The position numbers were made by a program, and so were the translations under genes. From Streptomyces alanosinicus (lineage in GTDB: Bacteria > Actinomycetota > Actinomycetes > Streptomycetales > Streptomycetaceae): a DNA stretch of 36,013 nt. The stretch lies in assembly GCF_014650595.1 (NCBI RefSeq), contig NZ_BMVG01000059.1, forward strand, positions 1 through 36,013. The letters run 5' to 3'. Positions 23,310-31,293 of the stretch are shown in pieces. Position 1 is the stretch's first letter, and every line of letters begins with the position of its first letter. The notes under the pieces were generated by a model that had not been told where the DNA came from, did no database searches, and was given only the letters and a program-made list of their open reading frames with translations.

Positions 23310-23560
23310 TCGATGGCCGAGCGGTTCGGCGCGCTGGCCGACATGCACGGCATCGGGGCTTCCTCCGATCCGGAACAGCTCCTACGCATGTGCGGCGAAC
23401 AGGGCGTCGCACTCGTGCCGTTCTACGCGATCGCCGGCACCGGACGCACCGCCGGAGCGACCACCAACGACCACAGCACGCTGCACTCCATGCCCGCAAC
23501 CGCGCAGTGAGCGCAGCGCAGATCCGGCTCACGTGGACCTTTCCGATCAGATGGTGACCA
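23310..23560 (+). pseudogene. Aldo/keto reductase fragment
   Basis: DPEQLLRMCGEQGVALVPFY followed by AIAGTGRTAGATTND (about 23371-23475), then after a frameshift RAVSAAQIRLTWT (about 23500-23540), match the C-terminal half of aldo/keto reductases (E-LL-C-E-GIAFVPFFAIAG, then GVSAAQIRLAWTL). The catalytic Tyr/Lys part is absent. It is a non-functional remnant. Confidence 0.55.
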
Positions 23561-23693
23561 TGCAGCCGCAGCCCACGGACACCGCCGCCAAAGCCCGCGC
23601 GTCGTACGTCCCACTGGCCAGTCACAGCGCCGCCGGCGACCTCATCCTGGCCTGCCCGGAACTTGGAGGACGGGGCTCGGTGAGGTGTTCGCG

Positions 23694-24341
23694 TCAGGCG
23701 GTGGCGTAGTCGGACAGGGCGGGTTCCAGCAGGTTGAATGCTTGGGTGGCTTCGGCAGCAATGATGCGAGCGATCTCGTCGTTGGTGTGGCCGGCGAGGG
23801 TGAGGGTCTGGATGCGGTGGAACAGCACGCGGTGGATGGTGCCCAGCAGGCTGGCGGCGGTCTGGACGGTGATGTCGTCGGGTTCGGTGTCGGTGGCTTC
23901 GGCGAGTGCCTGGGCGAGGTGGCGTTCGCGCTGCTCGTGCAGGCCGTGCAGGCAGGTGGTCAGGGTGGGGCTGTCAGCGATCATGCGGGCGAAGTCCTGG
24001 CCGGAGAACCCGGCGACCGGATCCTGGGCGGCTGCGGTGTCGGCGAACGCGCGGCGCAGTGCGGCCAACGCTGATTCGCCCGGGGGCCGGGCGGTGACGG
24101 CGTGGGCCAGGGAGGTGGCGAACTCCTCTTGGTGGTCCAGGGCCAGGTCTTCCTTGCGGGCGAAGTAGTTGGTGACGGTCTTCTTGGCGACGCGGGCGGC
24201 GGCGGCGATCTCGGCGATGGTCGTCTGTTCGAAGCCCTGGGCGATGAACAGCCGGGTGGCGTGATCGGAGATGAGCTGCCGGGTTTCCTGCTTCTTCGCC
24301 TCGCGCAGCCCGGCAGCCAGGGCGGACCTCTGGGTAGACAT
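23694..24341 (-). CDS. TetR-family regulator divergent from a VOC gene
   Basis: 215 residues. The helix-turn-helix is at about 18-65 (RQLISDHATRLFIAQGFEQT, TIAEIAAAARVAKKTVTNYF, ARKEDLALDH), followed by a helical effector domain. A TAAGAT -10-like hexamer (24354-24349, minus strand) ends 7 bases before the ATG with no ribosome site between, so the mRNA is probably leaderless. It is divergent from the VOC gene at 24639. A perfect operator palindrome at 24411-24426 lies next to the VOC promoter, so it probably represses that gene. The ligand is unknown. Confidence 0.88.
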   Translation of the reverse strand: MSTQRSALAAGLREAKKQETRQLISDHATRLFIAQGFEQTTIAEIAAAARVAKKTVTNYFARKEDLALDHQEEFATSLAHAVTARPPGESALAALRRAFADTAAAQDPVAGFSGQDFARMIADSPTLTTCLHGLHEQRERHLAQALAEATDTEPDDITVQTAASLLGTIHRVLFHRIQTLTLAGHTNDEIARIIAAEATQAFNLLEPALSDYATA

Positions 24342-24373
24342 GAGCGCAATCTTACCCTCGTAGCATTTTTATG

Positions 24374-24426
24374 TTGACACCCTTGAGGGCCTCGGGCTAT
24401 CTTTACCACTGTCGTAAGTTTACGAC
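24374..24426 (+). promoter_or_regulatory. VOC promoter and TetR operator
   Basis: TTGACA at 24374-24379, an 18-base spacer and TATCTT at 24398-24403 form a good promoter reading towards the VOC gene. GTCGTAAGTTTACGAC at 24411-24426 is a perfect palindrome (7-2-7) at the expected transcription start, well placed for repression by the divergent TetR protein. Confidence 0.7.
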
Positions 24427-24638
24427 GAAGGAATGAACATCTTTCGTTGCCCCGTGATCGATTCCATCACTGCGCCTCACCCGCAGCAGCCCAAGCAGTT
24501 CCCTTTGCGCGGCGCTGAGCCGCGACGCCCGCCGGGCGACCACAGCATCCGCGTGCGACAGCAAGCCCGGCACGTCCGCGCCCTGCTTCGCCGCCGCAAC
24601 AACTGACCTGTGCCCCCCACCCCCTCCAAGGAGACCCT

Positions 24639-25028
24639 GTGCAATTCACCGCCTCTACCGTCTCGCTGACCGTTGACGACGTCGCCGCCTCCCAGAAGTT
24701 CTTCACCACCCACCTTGGCTACTCCGTCCAGCAGACCACCGACGAGTTCGCCTCCCTGTCACGGCCCGACGCGGTCGATGTCGTTCTGCTCGCCCGCGGC
24801 ATCCAGGTACTGCCGCCCGAGCAGCGCGACCGCCACGCCGACGGCCTGATCCTGGCCTACACCCTCGACCGCGGCCTGGAAGAACAGGAGAGGCGACTGC
24901 GCGACGCCGGAATCGAGATCACCATGCCACTGCTTCAGGAGCCCTGGGGCGAGCGCCTGTTCCAGGTCACCGACCCCAACGGCGTGATCATCCAGTTCAT
25001 CGAATGGGCCACCCCCGAACACGACTGA
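24639..25028 (+). CDS. VOC-fold (glyoxalase/bleomycin-resistance-like) protein
   Basis: 129 residues from GTG 24639, with AAGGAG ending 6 bases before it. It contains two beta-alpha-beta-beta-beta units: FTASTVSLTVDDVAASQKFF, THLGYSVQQTTDEFASLSRP and VVLLARGIQVLPPEQR form the first; LILAYTLDRGLEEQERRLRD, ITMPLLQEPWGERLFQVTDP and NGVIIQFIEW the second. The Glu in QFIEW is the usual VOC metal-ligand position. Members detoxify methylglyoxal, inactivate fosfomycin or sequester drugs; none can be chosen from sequence. Strong TetR-type regulation of a single VOC gene suggests it is induced by a small molecule. About 230 bases of leader precede it. Confidence 0.8.
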   Translation: MQFTASTVSLTVDDVAASQKFFTTHLGYSVQQTTDEFASLSRPDAVDVVLLARGIQVLPPEQRDRHADGLILAYTLDRGLEEQERRLRDAGIEITMPLLQEPWGERLFQVTDPNGVIIQFIEWATPEHD

Positions 25029-25081
25029 CCAACACCACACCAAAGCACTCTTCAAAGTTGACGCCCCATCCCGCCACCGTT

Positions 25082-25160
25082 CACGAGAGCGTGTACGGCC
25101 AGCACACAGAGGGGCCCAAGCTGACCCGGGTCACGATCCGGAAGCGCTACCAGGGCGTGA
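25082..25160 (+). pseudogene. DUF3224 gene fragment, inverted copy of the gene at 30846-31241
   Basis: The segment encodes ESVYGQHTEGPKLTRVTIRK then RYQGV. At DNA level, 25115-25160 is identical over 46 bases to the reverse complement of 31106-31151 in the intact DUF3224 gene, and similarity extends back to 25082. No start and no downstream continuation are present; after GGCGTGA the sequence resumes similarity for only a few bases (GGAACGG) before diverging. Confidence 0.8.
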
Positions 25161-25165
25161 GGAAC

Positions 25166-25696
25166 GGACGACGACCTGTCGGCACACCTCGCCGAAACAA
25201 TCCCCTTGAGAGTCGACGAGCCCCTTCGCCGGATGCGCCGACACAACACATGTCCTTGAACAGCCAGCCCTGTTACCCATCCGCAGCATCGCGGCCCTCC
25301 ACGTTTCGTTTCACTGACCTCAGCCGCCCCTCACCATGGTGTTGGTGTTCAGCTGCCTGGCAGACGCGCCGCACGGGACCGCAGCCGGCGATGCGAACAT
25401 TGCGGGACGCGATGGGGCCCCGCCCGCCGAGGGCGTCACCCTCACTGGTGTTCGGCCTGCTGCGGCCAAGGCGGCTACGAAGACCGTCAGAGGACCCGCA
25501 GTACATGCACCGAGCTCCTGAGCGAACCGGCTCGCCACTCACCAAGTCCCCCAGGTCAATCACGCGCCAAGGCTCCTGCAGTCTGAACCAGTCCCGCATC
25601 GCGCAGCAGGATTAGCCAGAGGCGGTCACGCAGCGCTCCGGACTGCGTCTGCAGTCGCTGAACTCCACCCCCCCAGCCGATGAAGGAACCCGCCCT
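25166..25696. other. Stretch without a recognisable gene
   Basis: Neither strand shows a recognised family. A minus-strand frame at 25273-25599 starting MRDWFRLQEPWRVIDLGDLV has plausible composition but no ribosome site or family match that I can see. The region lies between the DUF3224 fragment and vgb. Confidence 0.45.
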
Positions 25697-26632
25697 ATGC
25701 CGCACCGTCCGACCGCTCCGACCGCTCCGACCGCTCCGACCGCTCCGACCGCTCCGACCGCAGAATTCCCCGTCTCCGGCAGGGACGCCGGCCCCTACGG
25801 AATCACCTGCGGCCCCGACAGCGCACTGTGGTTCACCATGGTCCACCACGGACAGATCGGCCGGATCACCCCCGACGGCGGCGTCACCTCCTACCAGCTC
25901 GAAACCGCCTCCAGCGGACCGTCGCTCATCACAACAGGGCCCGACGACGCTCTGTGGTTCACCGAATTCCGCAGCCACCGGATCGGCCGCATCACCACTA
26001 CCGGAAACATCAGCTCGTTCCCACTGCCGACGCCGGATGCCGGGCCGTTCGGCATCGCCATGGGCCCCGATGCCGCGCTGTGGTTCACCGAAGCAGGCGC
26101 CGACCGCATCGGCCGCATCACACCCGACGGCCACGTCACCGAGTTCCCTCTCCCGCTCTCGGGAGCATTCCCGTCAGCCATCGCCACCGGCCCGGACGAC
26201 CGGCTGTGGTTCACGATGAACCAGGCGAACGCGATCGGCGCCATCGGGCTCGACGGCGACGTCACCGTCCATCCGTTGTCCACACCGGCCAGCGCACCGG
26301 TCGGCATCACCGCCGGCGCCGATGGAGCCCTGTGGTTCGTCGAGATCGGCGCCGGTCAGATCGGACGCATCACGCCGGACGGAAAGATCGACGAATTCGC
26401 CCTGCCCGATCGCGCGTCACGCCCCCACGCCATCGCAGCTGACGCCGACGGAAACTGCTGGTTCACCGAATGGGCAGCCAACCGCATCGGCCGGATCACC
26501 CCCGACGGCCGAATCGACGAACACGACCTTCCCAGCCCCGCCTCCGAACCACACGGCCTCACCCTGGGACCAGACAGTGCAATCTGGACAGCCCTGGAGA
26601 TCGGGACAATCGCCCGACTCACACCACGTTGA
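25697..26632 (+). CDS. vgb: Virginiamycin B lyase (streptogramin B lyase) family protein
   Basis: 311 residues forming a seven-bladed beta-propeller; each blade ends in a variant of ALWFTE-IGRITPDG. Vgb opens the cyclic depsipeptide ring of type B streptogramins by C-O bond elimination, a Mg-dependent reaction in the cytoplasm. His244, Glu284, His286 and Glu301 fall at the spacing of the staphylococcal Vgb active-site residues (His229, Glu268, His270, Glu284), so lyase activity is plausible. Residues 5-22 are a TAP repeat encoded by five perfect 9-bp DNA repeats; this tail is not part of the propeller. AAGGA lies 9 bases before the ATG. It is transcribed opposite to the other resistance genes further right. 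Confidence 0.85.
   Translation: MPHRPTAPTAPTAPTAPTAPTAEFPVSGRDAGPYGITCGPDSALWFTMVHHGQIGRITPDGGVTSYQLETASSGPSLITTGPDDALWFTEFRSHRIGRITTTGNISSFPLPTPDAGPFGIAMGPDAALWFTEAGADRIGRITPDGHVTEFPLPLSGAFPSAIATGPDDRLWFTMNQANAIGAIGLDGDVTVHPLSTPASAPVGITAGADGALWFVEIGAGQIGRITPDGKIDEFALPDRASRPHAIAADADGNCWFTEWAANRIGRITPDGRIDEHDLPSPASEPHGLTLGPDSAIWTALEIGTIARLTPR
25712..25760 (+). repeat. 9-bp tandem repeat inside the vgb N-terminus
   Basis: ACCGCTCCG is repeated five times without change (25712-25756), plus a partial sixth copy. It encodes Thr-Ala-Pro units. Because the unit is a multiple of three, slippage would change length without breaking the frame. Confidence 0.9.
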
Positions 26633-26789
26633 GACCCAACCTCCCTGGCCGGTGCGACCTCCCCACGTTCATCAACACAGCGCTTTGCCACCCCAACCCA
26701 GTCCGCCCAGCTCAGCACCCCCATGCCCGACACGCGCTGGTTGCCGCGGTCGGCGTGGGGGCGCGGCGGAACATCAGCCCTGGAGTTGA

Positions 26790-26870
26790 AGGGACGGTGG
26801 CACACGGCTGGCCGGGCCAGACCTGGACGCTGGCGCGGATCAAGGCGCTGATCGGGCGCCGCTGCCGTCG
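26790..26870 (+). pseudogene. IS630-type transposase fragment
   Basis: VAHGWPGQTWTLARIKALIG then RRC resembles the winged-helix segment of IS630-type transposases (AHGW-DQ-WTLARI--LIGR). About 25 residues are recognisable; both sides are lost. It lies between vgb and the IS256-type remnant. Confidence 0.5.
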
Positions 26871-26984
26871 TACGCGTGAACGCCGCCCGTCAGGTACGAG
26901 TGACAAGGGCTGCTTGTTGATGCAGTGAGTCCTGTTGCCCGGCACCCTGCTGCTGGTCGGCAAAGGGCGGCGGAGGACAGCTGA

Positions 26985-27640
26985 CGATGGTCTTGGACCC
27001 GCAACGCTGCTTGGAGATCCGCCGATTCCGTGCCCTGTTCGCAGGCATACGTGCACGGGATCCCGAAGTCGCAAGTGTCCTGGATCTGCGGCGAGTTGGA
27101 CGGGGAACTGACCGCATTCAAGGAGCGACCGCTGGACCACACCGTCTTCCCCTACGTCTTCTTGGACGCCACGTACTGCAAGGCCAGGATGGACCACCGG
27201 ATCGTGTCCCACACCGTGGTCATCGACGCAGGTATCTTCGCCGCACCGCGTGATCCTGGGGCTGAGGTCGGCGACAGCGAGTCGAAGCCGTTCTGGACGA
27301 AGTTCCTGCGTTACCTTCGGGCCCACGGCCTGAAGAATGTCCAGCTGGTGATCTCCGACAGCCACAGCGGGCTGGTGGCTGCGATCCGCACCGTCTTGGC
27401 GCGGACAGACCACCGCCAGAGCCGTCCGCGCCCCGGGCCGACGTCGTCCAGGTCTTCCCCAACCCCGCAGCACTCGACCGGCTCGCCGCCGCGGTCCTCG
27501 CCGAACTCCACGACGAGTGGCAGGTCTTCGACCGTCGCTACCTCTCCGGAGGTCCCGTGGCCGAGCTTCTTAACCCCAGACCGACAGGAGACGACCGCCG
27601 GCTTCCTCCAGCGGAGCCGAATCAACTCGAACAGCGACTA
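26985..27640 (+). pseudogene. Decayed IS256-family transposase
   Basis: AYVHGIPKSQVSWICGELDG, ELTAFKERPLDHTVFPYVFL, DATYCKARMDHRIVSHTVVI, SKPFWTKFLRYLRAHGLKNV and QLVISDSHSGLVAAIRTVL (27045-27410) match IS256 transposases, with DDE Asp residues in FLDATY and ISDSHSG. A deletion removes the segment before PKSQVSW. A frameshift near 27410 moves the C-terminal part (VFPNPAALDRLAAAVLAELH, DEWQVFDRRYLSGGPVAELL) to another frame, and the conserved AAWQRC region is missing. Inactive. Confidence 0.75.
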
Positions 27641-27701
27641 CACCACTTGGCGGGACACCACCGCACTGGGCCCCGTGACGCCTGCGGACCCGAGTTTCGG
27701 T

Positions 27702-29207
27702 TCAGGGCCGAAGGGGTGAGAAGTCCGCGTGGTGCCATAGGTCACGGGCCGCCGTGGTGTTCTGCGCCCCAGCAGGGCTGTCTGCAGTGTCCCAGACATG
27801 AGGAGTTGTTGTCGGGCCGTCGAGGGGGGACCAACCGGGGTCACCAGCGGTGGCGAAGCCGGCCCATGCTCCCATCATGCGCTGGGACAGCTCCTGGTCT
27901 GCGGCATCGGGTGGACCTCCGATGAGGAACTCGACACTTTTGAGGGTGAGGTTACCGAAGGCGAAGGGGATGTCAGCGCAGTGCCAGGGGCGTATCACTC
28001 CCTCGGGGCCCTTGCGGTGGCGGGCGAAGCAGGACATGAACGTTCGGCCACCGGCTTGAGCGTGCCGCTCTGCCAGCCGGGTGGTGTATTCGCTGAACAG
28101 CAGGTCGCCGAAGATCGCAAGATAGATATCGAGGACAGGGGCATCGGGCAACAGCTTCCGGTAGCCCGGCACCAGGTCGTCCGGGAGGTGGAAGTCCCGG
28201 GCGAAACTTGCCAGTTGTTCGTCGGTGGTGACTTTCGCACTGCTGCCGACGGCGTCCATCAGCCAGCACTCCTGGGTGGTGTGGGACACCATGAGGTCCA
28301 CCGTTCCCGAGGCTCCGGCTGCCGTCGCGGACAGGGAGTCGCAGGGCAGGATGTCTCCGTCGACGACCGGACCGTAGATCACAGGGTTGTAGTGACGGGG
28401 CCCGGAACCCGGCTCTTGCCGGTAGCTGTCGACGACACGATCGGAGGCTGCGACCAGTGCGTGCGGGGTCGCGGACGTCAGGCGCGTGGAGGTGGCGGGA
28501 ATGCCGGCCTCTGCGGCAACCCTCCGGGTGGTCTCGGCAGCGAGTTCCCTTGAGTAGCAAGGGCCGACGACGCTGTGGGCGATGACGCGGCGGAACAGCC
28601 CGCGTGCCCGGTCCATCACCATCAGGCAGGCGGCCGAGGCCGCTCCGGAGGACTGCCCCGCTACCGTGACGTTGGCCGGGTCGCCGCCGAAGGCGGCGAT
28701 GTTCTCGCGTACCCACTGCAACGCGGCGATCTGGTCCAGCAAGCCCCTGTTCTCCGGGTACGGCGGCTCGGCACCGGGCGGGATGTGACCGAATCCTTCA
28801 AAACCAAGTCGGTAGTTGAAGGTCACTACAACCAGGCCGGCACCAGCCAGGGCGGTGCCGTTGAACTCGGGCTGCGCGGAAGTGCCGAAGGTGTAGGCAC
28901 CACCATGGATCCAGACCAGAACCGGCACCGGACCACTGTCGGAGGCCGGAGCCCAGACATTGAGCGTGAGGATGTCCTCGTCGCCGGGCGACCAGAACGG
29001 CGCCTCTGGAAGCCGCGCCGACTGCGGGGCTACCGGTCCGAAGTCCTGGCACTCACGGACACCTTCCCACGCCTGAACCGGACGCGGCTCCCTGAAGCGG
29101 TTGACCCCAAAGGGCGCGGCAGCATAGGGAATACCGAGGAACGCCACGATATCGGAGGCCGCTCGATGACCCCGAACCAAACCGTCTTTCGTTTTGCGGA
29201 CATCCAC
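27702..29207 (-). CDS. Type B carboxylesterase
   Basis: 501 residues from GTG 29207, with GGAGGAA 5 bases upstream. It is an alpha/beta-hydrolase of the carboxylesterase/para-nitrobenzyl esterase family: FLGIPYAAAPFGVNRFREPR, EDILTLNVWAPA, WIHGGAYTFGTS (oxyanion hole HGG), the nucleophile in GQSSGAAS, and WHCADIPFAFGN containing the likely catalytic His. There is no signal peptide, so it is cytoplasmic. It follows the erythromycin esterase gene on the same strand after 215 bases and is the last gene of the minus-strand resistance run. Its substrate is unknown; antibiotic ester hydrolysis is only suggested by context. Confidence 0.85.
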   Translation of the reverse strand: MDVRKTKDGLVRGHRAASDIVAFLGIPYAAAPFGVNRFREPRPVQAWEGVRECQDFGPVAPQSARLPEAPFWSPGDEDILTLNVWAPASDSGPVPVLVWIHGGAYTFGTSAQPEFNGTALAGAGLVVVTFNYRLGFEGFGHIPPGAEPPYPENRGLLDQIAALQWVRENIAAFGGDPANVTVAGQSSGAASAACLMVMDRARGLFRRVIAHSVVGPCYSRELAAETTRRVAAEAGIPATSTRLTSATPHALVAASDRVVDSYRQEPGSGPRHYNPVIYGPVVDGDILPCDSLSATAAGASGTVDLMVSHTTQECWLMDAVGSSAKVTTDEQLASFARDFHLPDDLVPGYRKLLPDAPVLDIYLAIFGDLLFSEYTTRLAERHAQAGGRTFMSCFARHRKGPEGVIRPWHCADIPFAFGNLTLKSVEFLIGGPPDAADQELSQRMMGAWAGFATAGDPGWSPLDGPTTTPHVWDTADSPAGAQNTTAARDLWHHADFSPLRP

Positions 29208-29422
29208 GAGCTTCCTCCACCACACAGGACGTAGTCGGCTGCCCGGAGCGACATCAACTCGGGCATTCCATCGAACACAGCTCCCAGCCTGCCCGGGAGG
29301 CAGAGTCCAGCACCAACACCGGAGTCGGACCGATCGGCGACAGAACCCGTACGCGGGTGGGGATGTTCACGCTTACACCGACCGTGCTTTCTCGGCCTCA
29401 CCGCCCCAGTCGTCGGCCTGCC

Positions 29423-30727
29423 TCACCTGGCGTCAAGGTTGTCGGCCACAGTGGAGGTCGGAGTGTGAAGGATGGCGTCAAATGCGTCGAGGACGGGGGT
29501 GTGCAGGTAGGCGCTCTGGATCCGGATGCGGTCGGGGGACGGGGCAAGGCCGGAGTCGTCACGGGCTTCTGGGCGTGCCTGGCGGAGATCGGCGATGCTG
29601 AGGCCGAGTTCGGCGTCGGCGAAGGCAGCTTCGATGCTTCCCGGCTCGGGCGGCTCCAGCGCCGTGGCCTCGATGGCGAAGCCGAAGCGTGTGTTCTCGT
29701 CGCGGGGCATGTCCGCAGTGTGTCCGGTGGTGCTGGTCAGGCCGAGGGCGACGTACTCGTCGCCGAGCGCGCGGTGCAGGTGCTGTCCCATGGGGAGTCC
29801 CGTGAGGTGGCCGTTGAAGGAGACCGGTGTCTTCTGGATGTGGGCGTTGTGGGCTGCCAGCACGACGCGGGTCCCGGGTGCGAAGCGCTCCAGGTGCCAC
29901 AGGACCGACTGGGCCATGTAGGCATCGCGGGCCGAGGTGTCCGCGGTCAGCCCTTCGCCGGCGAAGAGGTCGGCCATGGCACGGAAGGTGTAGTCGGCGC
30001 GGCAGGCGCCTTCGAGTCGGCGCACGGCGATGTCGTAACTGTGCTGGTCGCCGCGGGAGACGTACAGCGGTTCGAGGGAACGGAACCGGATGAGCAGACG
30101 AGCCAAGGTCGCGCTGAGGGCGTCCTGTTCGGCGCCGGCCAGGCGTGCCCACGCGGGCGCGGCGTCAGCCGCGGAGCCGCCGGCGAAGATTTCGCCGATC
30201 CGTATCGCCTCCTGGAGCGCCGGCAGGGTTTCGGGGTCGATATGGCGCAGGTAGTCGGCGACGGGGGCCAGGGCGGGGAGCAAGGACCCGCCAGCCGCTG
30301 GGATGTCGATGCCGGCGAAGCGCACCGGTGGTGAGGCCGTGCGGTTGTGTCGGCGCATCCAGCGCAGCGGCTCGTCGACTCCCACGGGGATCGCTTCGGT
30401 GAGGTGAGCCGACAAGTCGTCGTCTGTTCCCTCGCCTTGGGCCCAGGCGTCGAGGGTGAAGCCTTCGCTGAAGCCGTATTCGAAGGCCAGGACAGCGAAG
30501 CCGCAGCGTTCGGCCAGGAACCGCAGGATGCGCTCGCGCATGAGGGTGAACTCGTGGATGAAGTGGGAACTTTCACCGATCGCGACGACACGTGCGTCGC
30601 CGATGACGGCGCACAGCGGCTCCAGATCGTCGAGTGGCGCCTCACGGTCGAGGTGAGTGAGAGGGACGGCATGGGCGCGAAGCCAGTCGGCGAACGGGTT
30701 GTGGTTGTGGTGCGGTGAAGCAGGCAT
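29423..30727 (-). CDS. Erythromycin esterase family protein
   Basis: 434 residues from ATG 30727. Ere-family signatures are VVAIGESSHFIHEFTLMRER (Glu52, His55), FAVLAFEYGFSEGFTLDAWA (Glu83), EPLRWMRRHN, FAGIDIPAAGG and VVLAAHNAHIQK. Ere enzymes hydrolyse the macrolactone of 14-membered macrolides in the cytoplasm, using the His/Glu centre. Many family members in soil bacteria act on unknown substrates, so true macrolide activity is not assured. The leader upstream of the ATG is similar over 30 bases to the leader of the DUF3224 gene (25 of 30 identical). No strong ribosome site is present except CGGA about 16 bases upstream. Confidence 0.85.
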   Translation of the reverse strand: MPASPHHNHNPFADWLRAHAVPLTHLDREAPLDDLEPLCAVIGDARVVAIGESSHFIHEFTLMRERILRFLAERCGFAVLAFEYGFSEGFTLDAWAQGEGTDDDLSAHLTEAIPVGVDEPLRWMRRHNRTASPPVRFAGIDIPAAGGSLLPALAPVADYLRHIDPETLPALQEAIRIGEIFAGGSAADAAPAWARLAGAEQDALSATLARLLIRFRSLEPLYVSRGDQHSYDIAVRRLEGACRADYTFRAMADLFAGEGLTADTSARDAYMAQSVLWHLERFAPGTRVVLAAHNAHIQKTPVSFNGHLTGLPMGQHLHRALGDEYVALGLTSTTGHTADMPRDENTRFGFAIEATALEPPEPGSIEAAFADAELGLSIADLRQARPEARDDSGLAPSPDRIRIQSAYLHTPVLDAFDAILHTPTSTVADNLDAR

Positions 30728-30845
30728 GCTGAGGGCTCGATTCCGAGGTGCTGGATATCTGAAACGGGAGTCGTATGTTGGTCGGCGGTTTCCGAGATCT
30801 CGAATGTGCTGCGCGGTGGCGAGCCGAGGTCTGGATCTCCTGATC

Positions 30846-31241
30846 TCACCATGTGTAGACCAGCGTGAGTACGTGGACCTCGCGCTCCATCGCGTGCCCG
30901 GTGATCCCGGCAAGTTCTCCCGTCCCGGAGTGCGGGACGATACTTCCTTCGCTGCTCTGGTTGGGTCCATCGGCCAGCCCCCAGTGCTGGATGACGAAGG
31001 TGCCCTGGCGGCCGTCGAGGGTGCCTTCGATTCGCTCCGAGGCGACGTAGCCACCGCCGGCGCTGCCTTGGGCCGTAAGCACCTCGGCGACACCCGTTCC
31101 TTCGATCACGCCCTGGTAGCGCTTCCGGATCGTGACCCGGGTCAGCTTGGGTCCCCCGGTCTGCTGGCCGTACACGCTCTCGTCAAACTCGACGATCTCG
31201 AACTTGGCCTTGACGGTGCGCTCTACCTGCTGGTCGGTCAT
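30846..31241 (-). CDS. DUF3224 family protein
   Basis: 131 residues: KAKFEIVEFDESVYGQQTGG, PKLTRVTIRKRYQGVIEGTG, VAEVLTAQGSAGGGYVASER, IEGTLDGRQGTFVIQHWGLA and GTGELAGITGHA. This is the DUF3224 family (small beta-barrel, allene-oxide-cyclase/lipocalin-like) of unknown function, common in actinomycetes. Family members contain the G-T-F-x-x-Q-H strand and the G-T-G-x-L-x-G-I-x-G turn seen here. It lies 52 bases after the Vat-type gene and 118 bases before the Ere-type gene, on the same strand. A fragment of this gene is present in inverted orientation at 25082-25160. Confidence 0.85.
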   Translation of the reverse strand: MTDQQVERTVKAKFEIVEFDESVYGQQTGGPKLTRVTIRKRYQGVIEGTGVAEVLTAQGSAGGGYVASERIEGTLDGRQGTFVIQHWGLADGPNQSSEGSIVPHSGTGELAGITGHAMEREVHVLTLVYTW

Positions 31242-31293
31242 GATGGCTCGACTCCGGGGTGCTGGAACTGTGAAGTGTGGGAACGTGAGTGGA

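Noticed and set aside
23299..23314. GAACCGATTCGA resembling the LacI operators near 16707
   Set aside because: It falls inside a decayed coding stretch far from any intact sugar gene and has only one good half; judged coincidental.
24433..24606. A 57-codon ORF in the VOC leader
   Set aside because: AAGGA directly abuts the ATG, leaving no spacer for a ribosome. The peptide is Pro/Arg-rich with no recognised family. It is kept only as a possibility within the leader finding.
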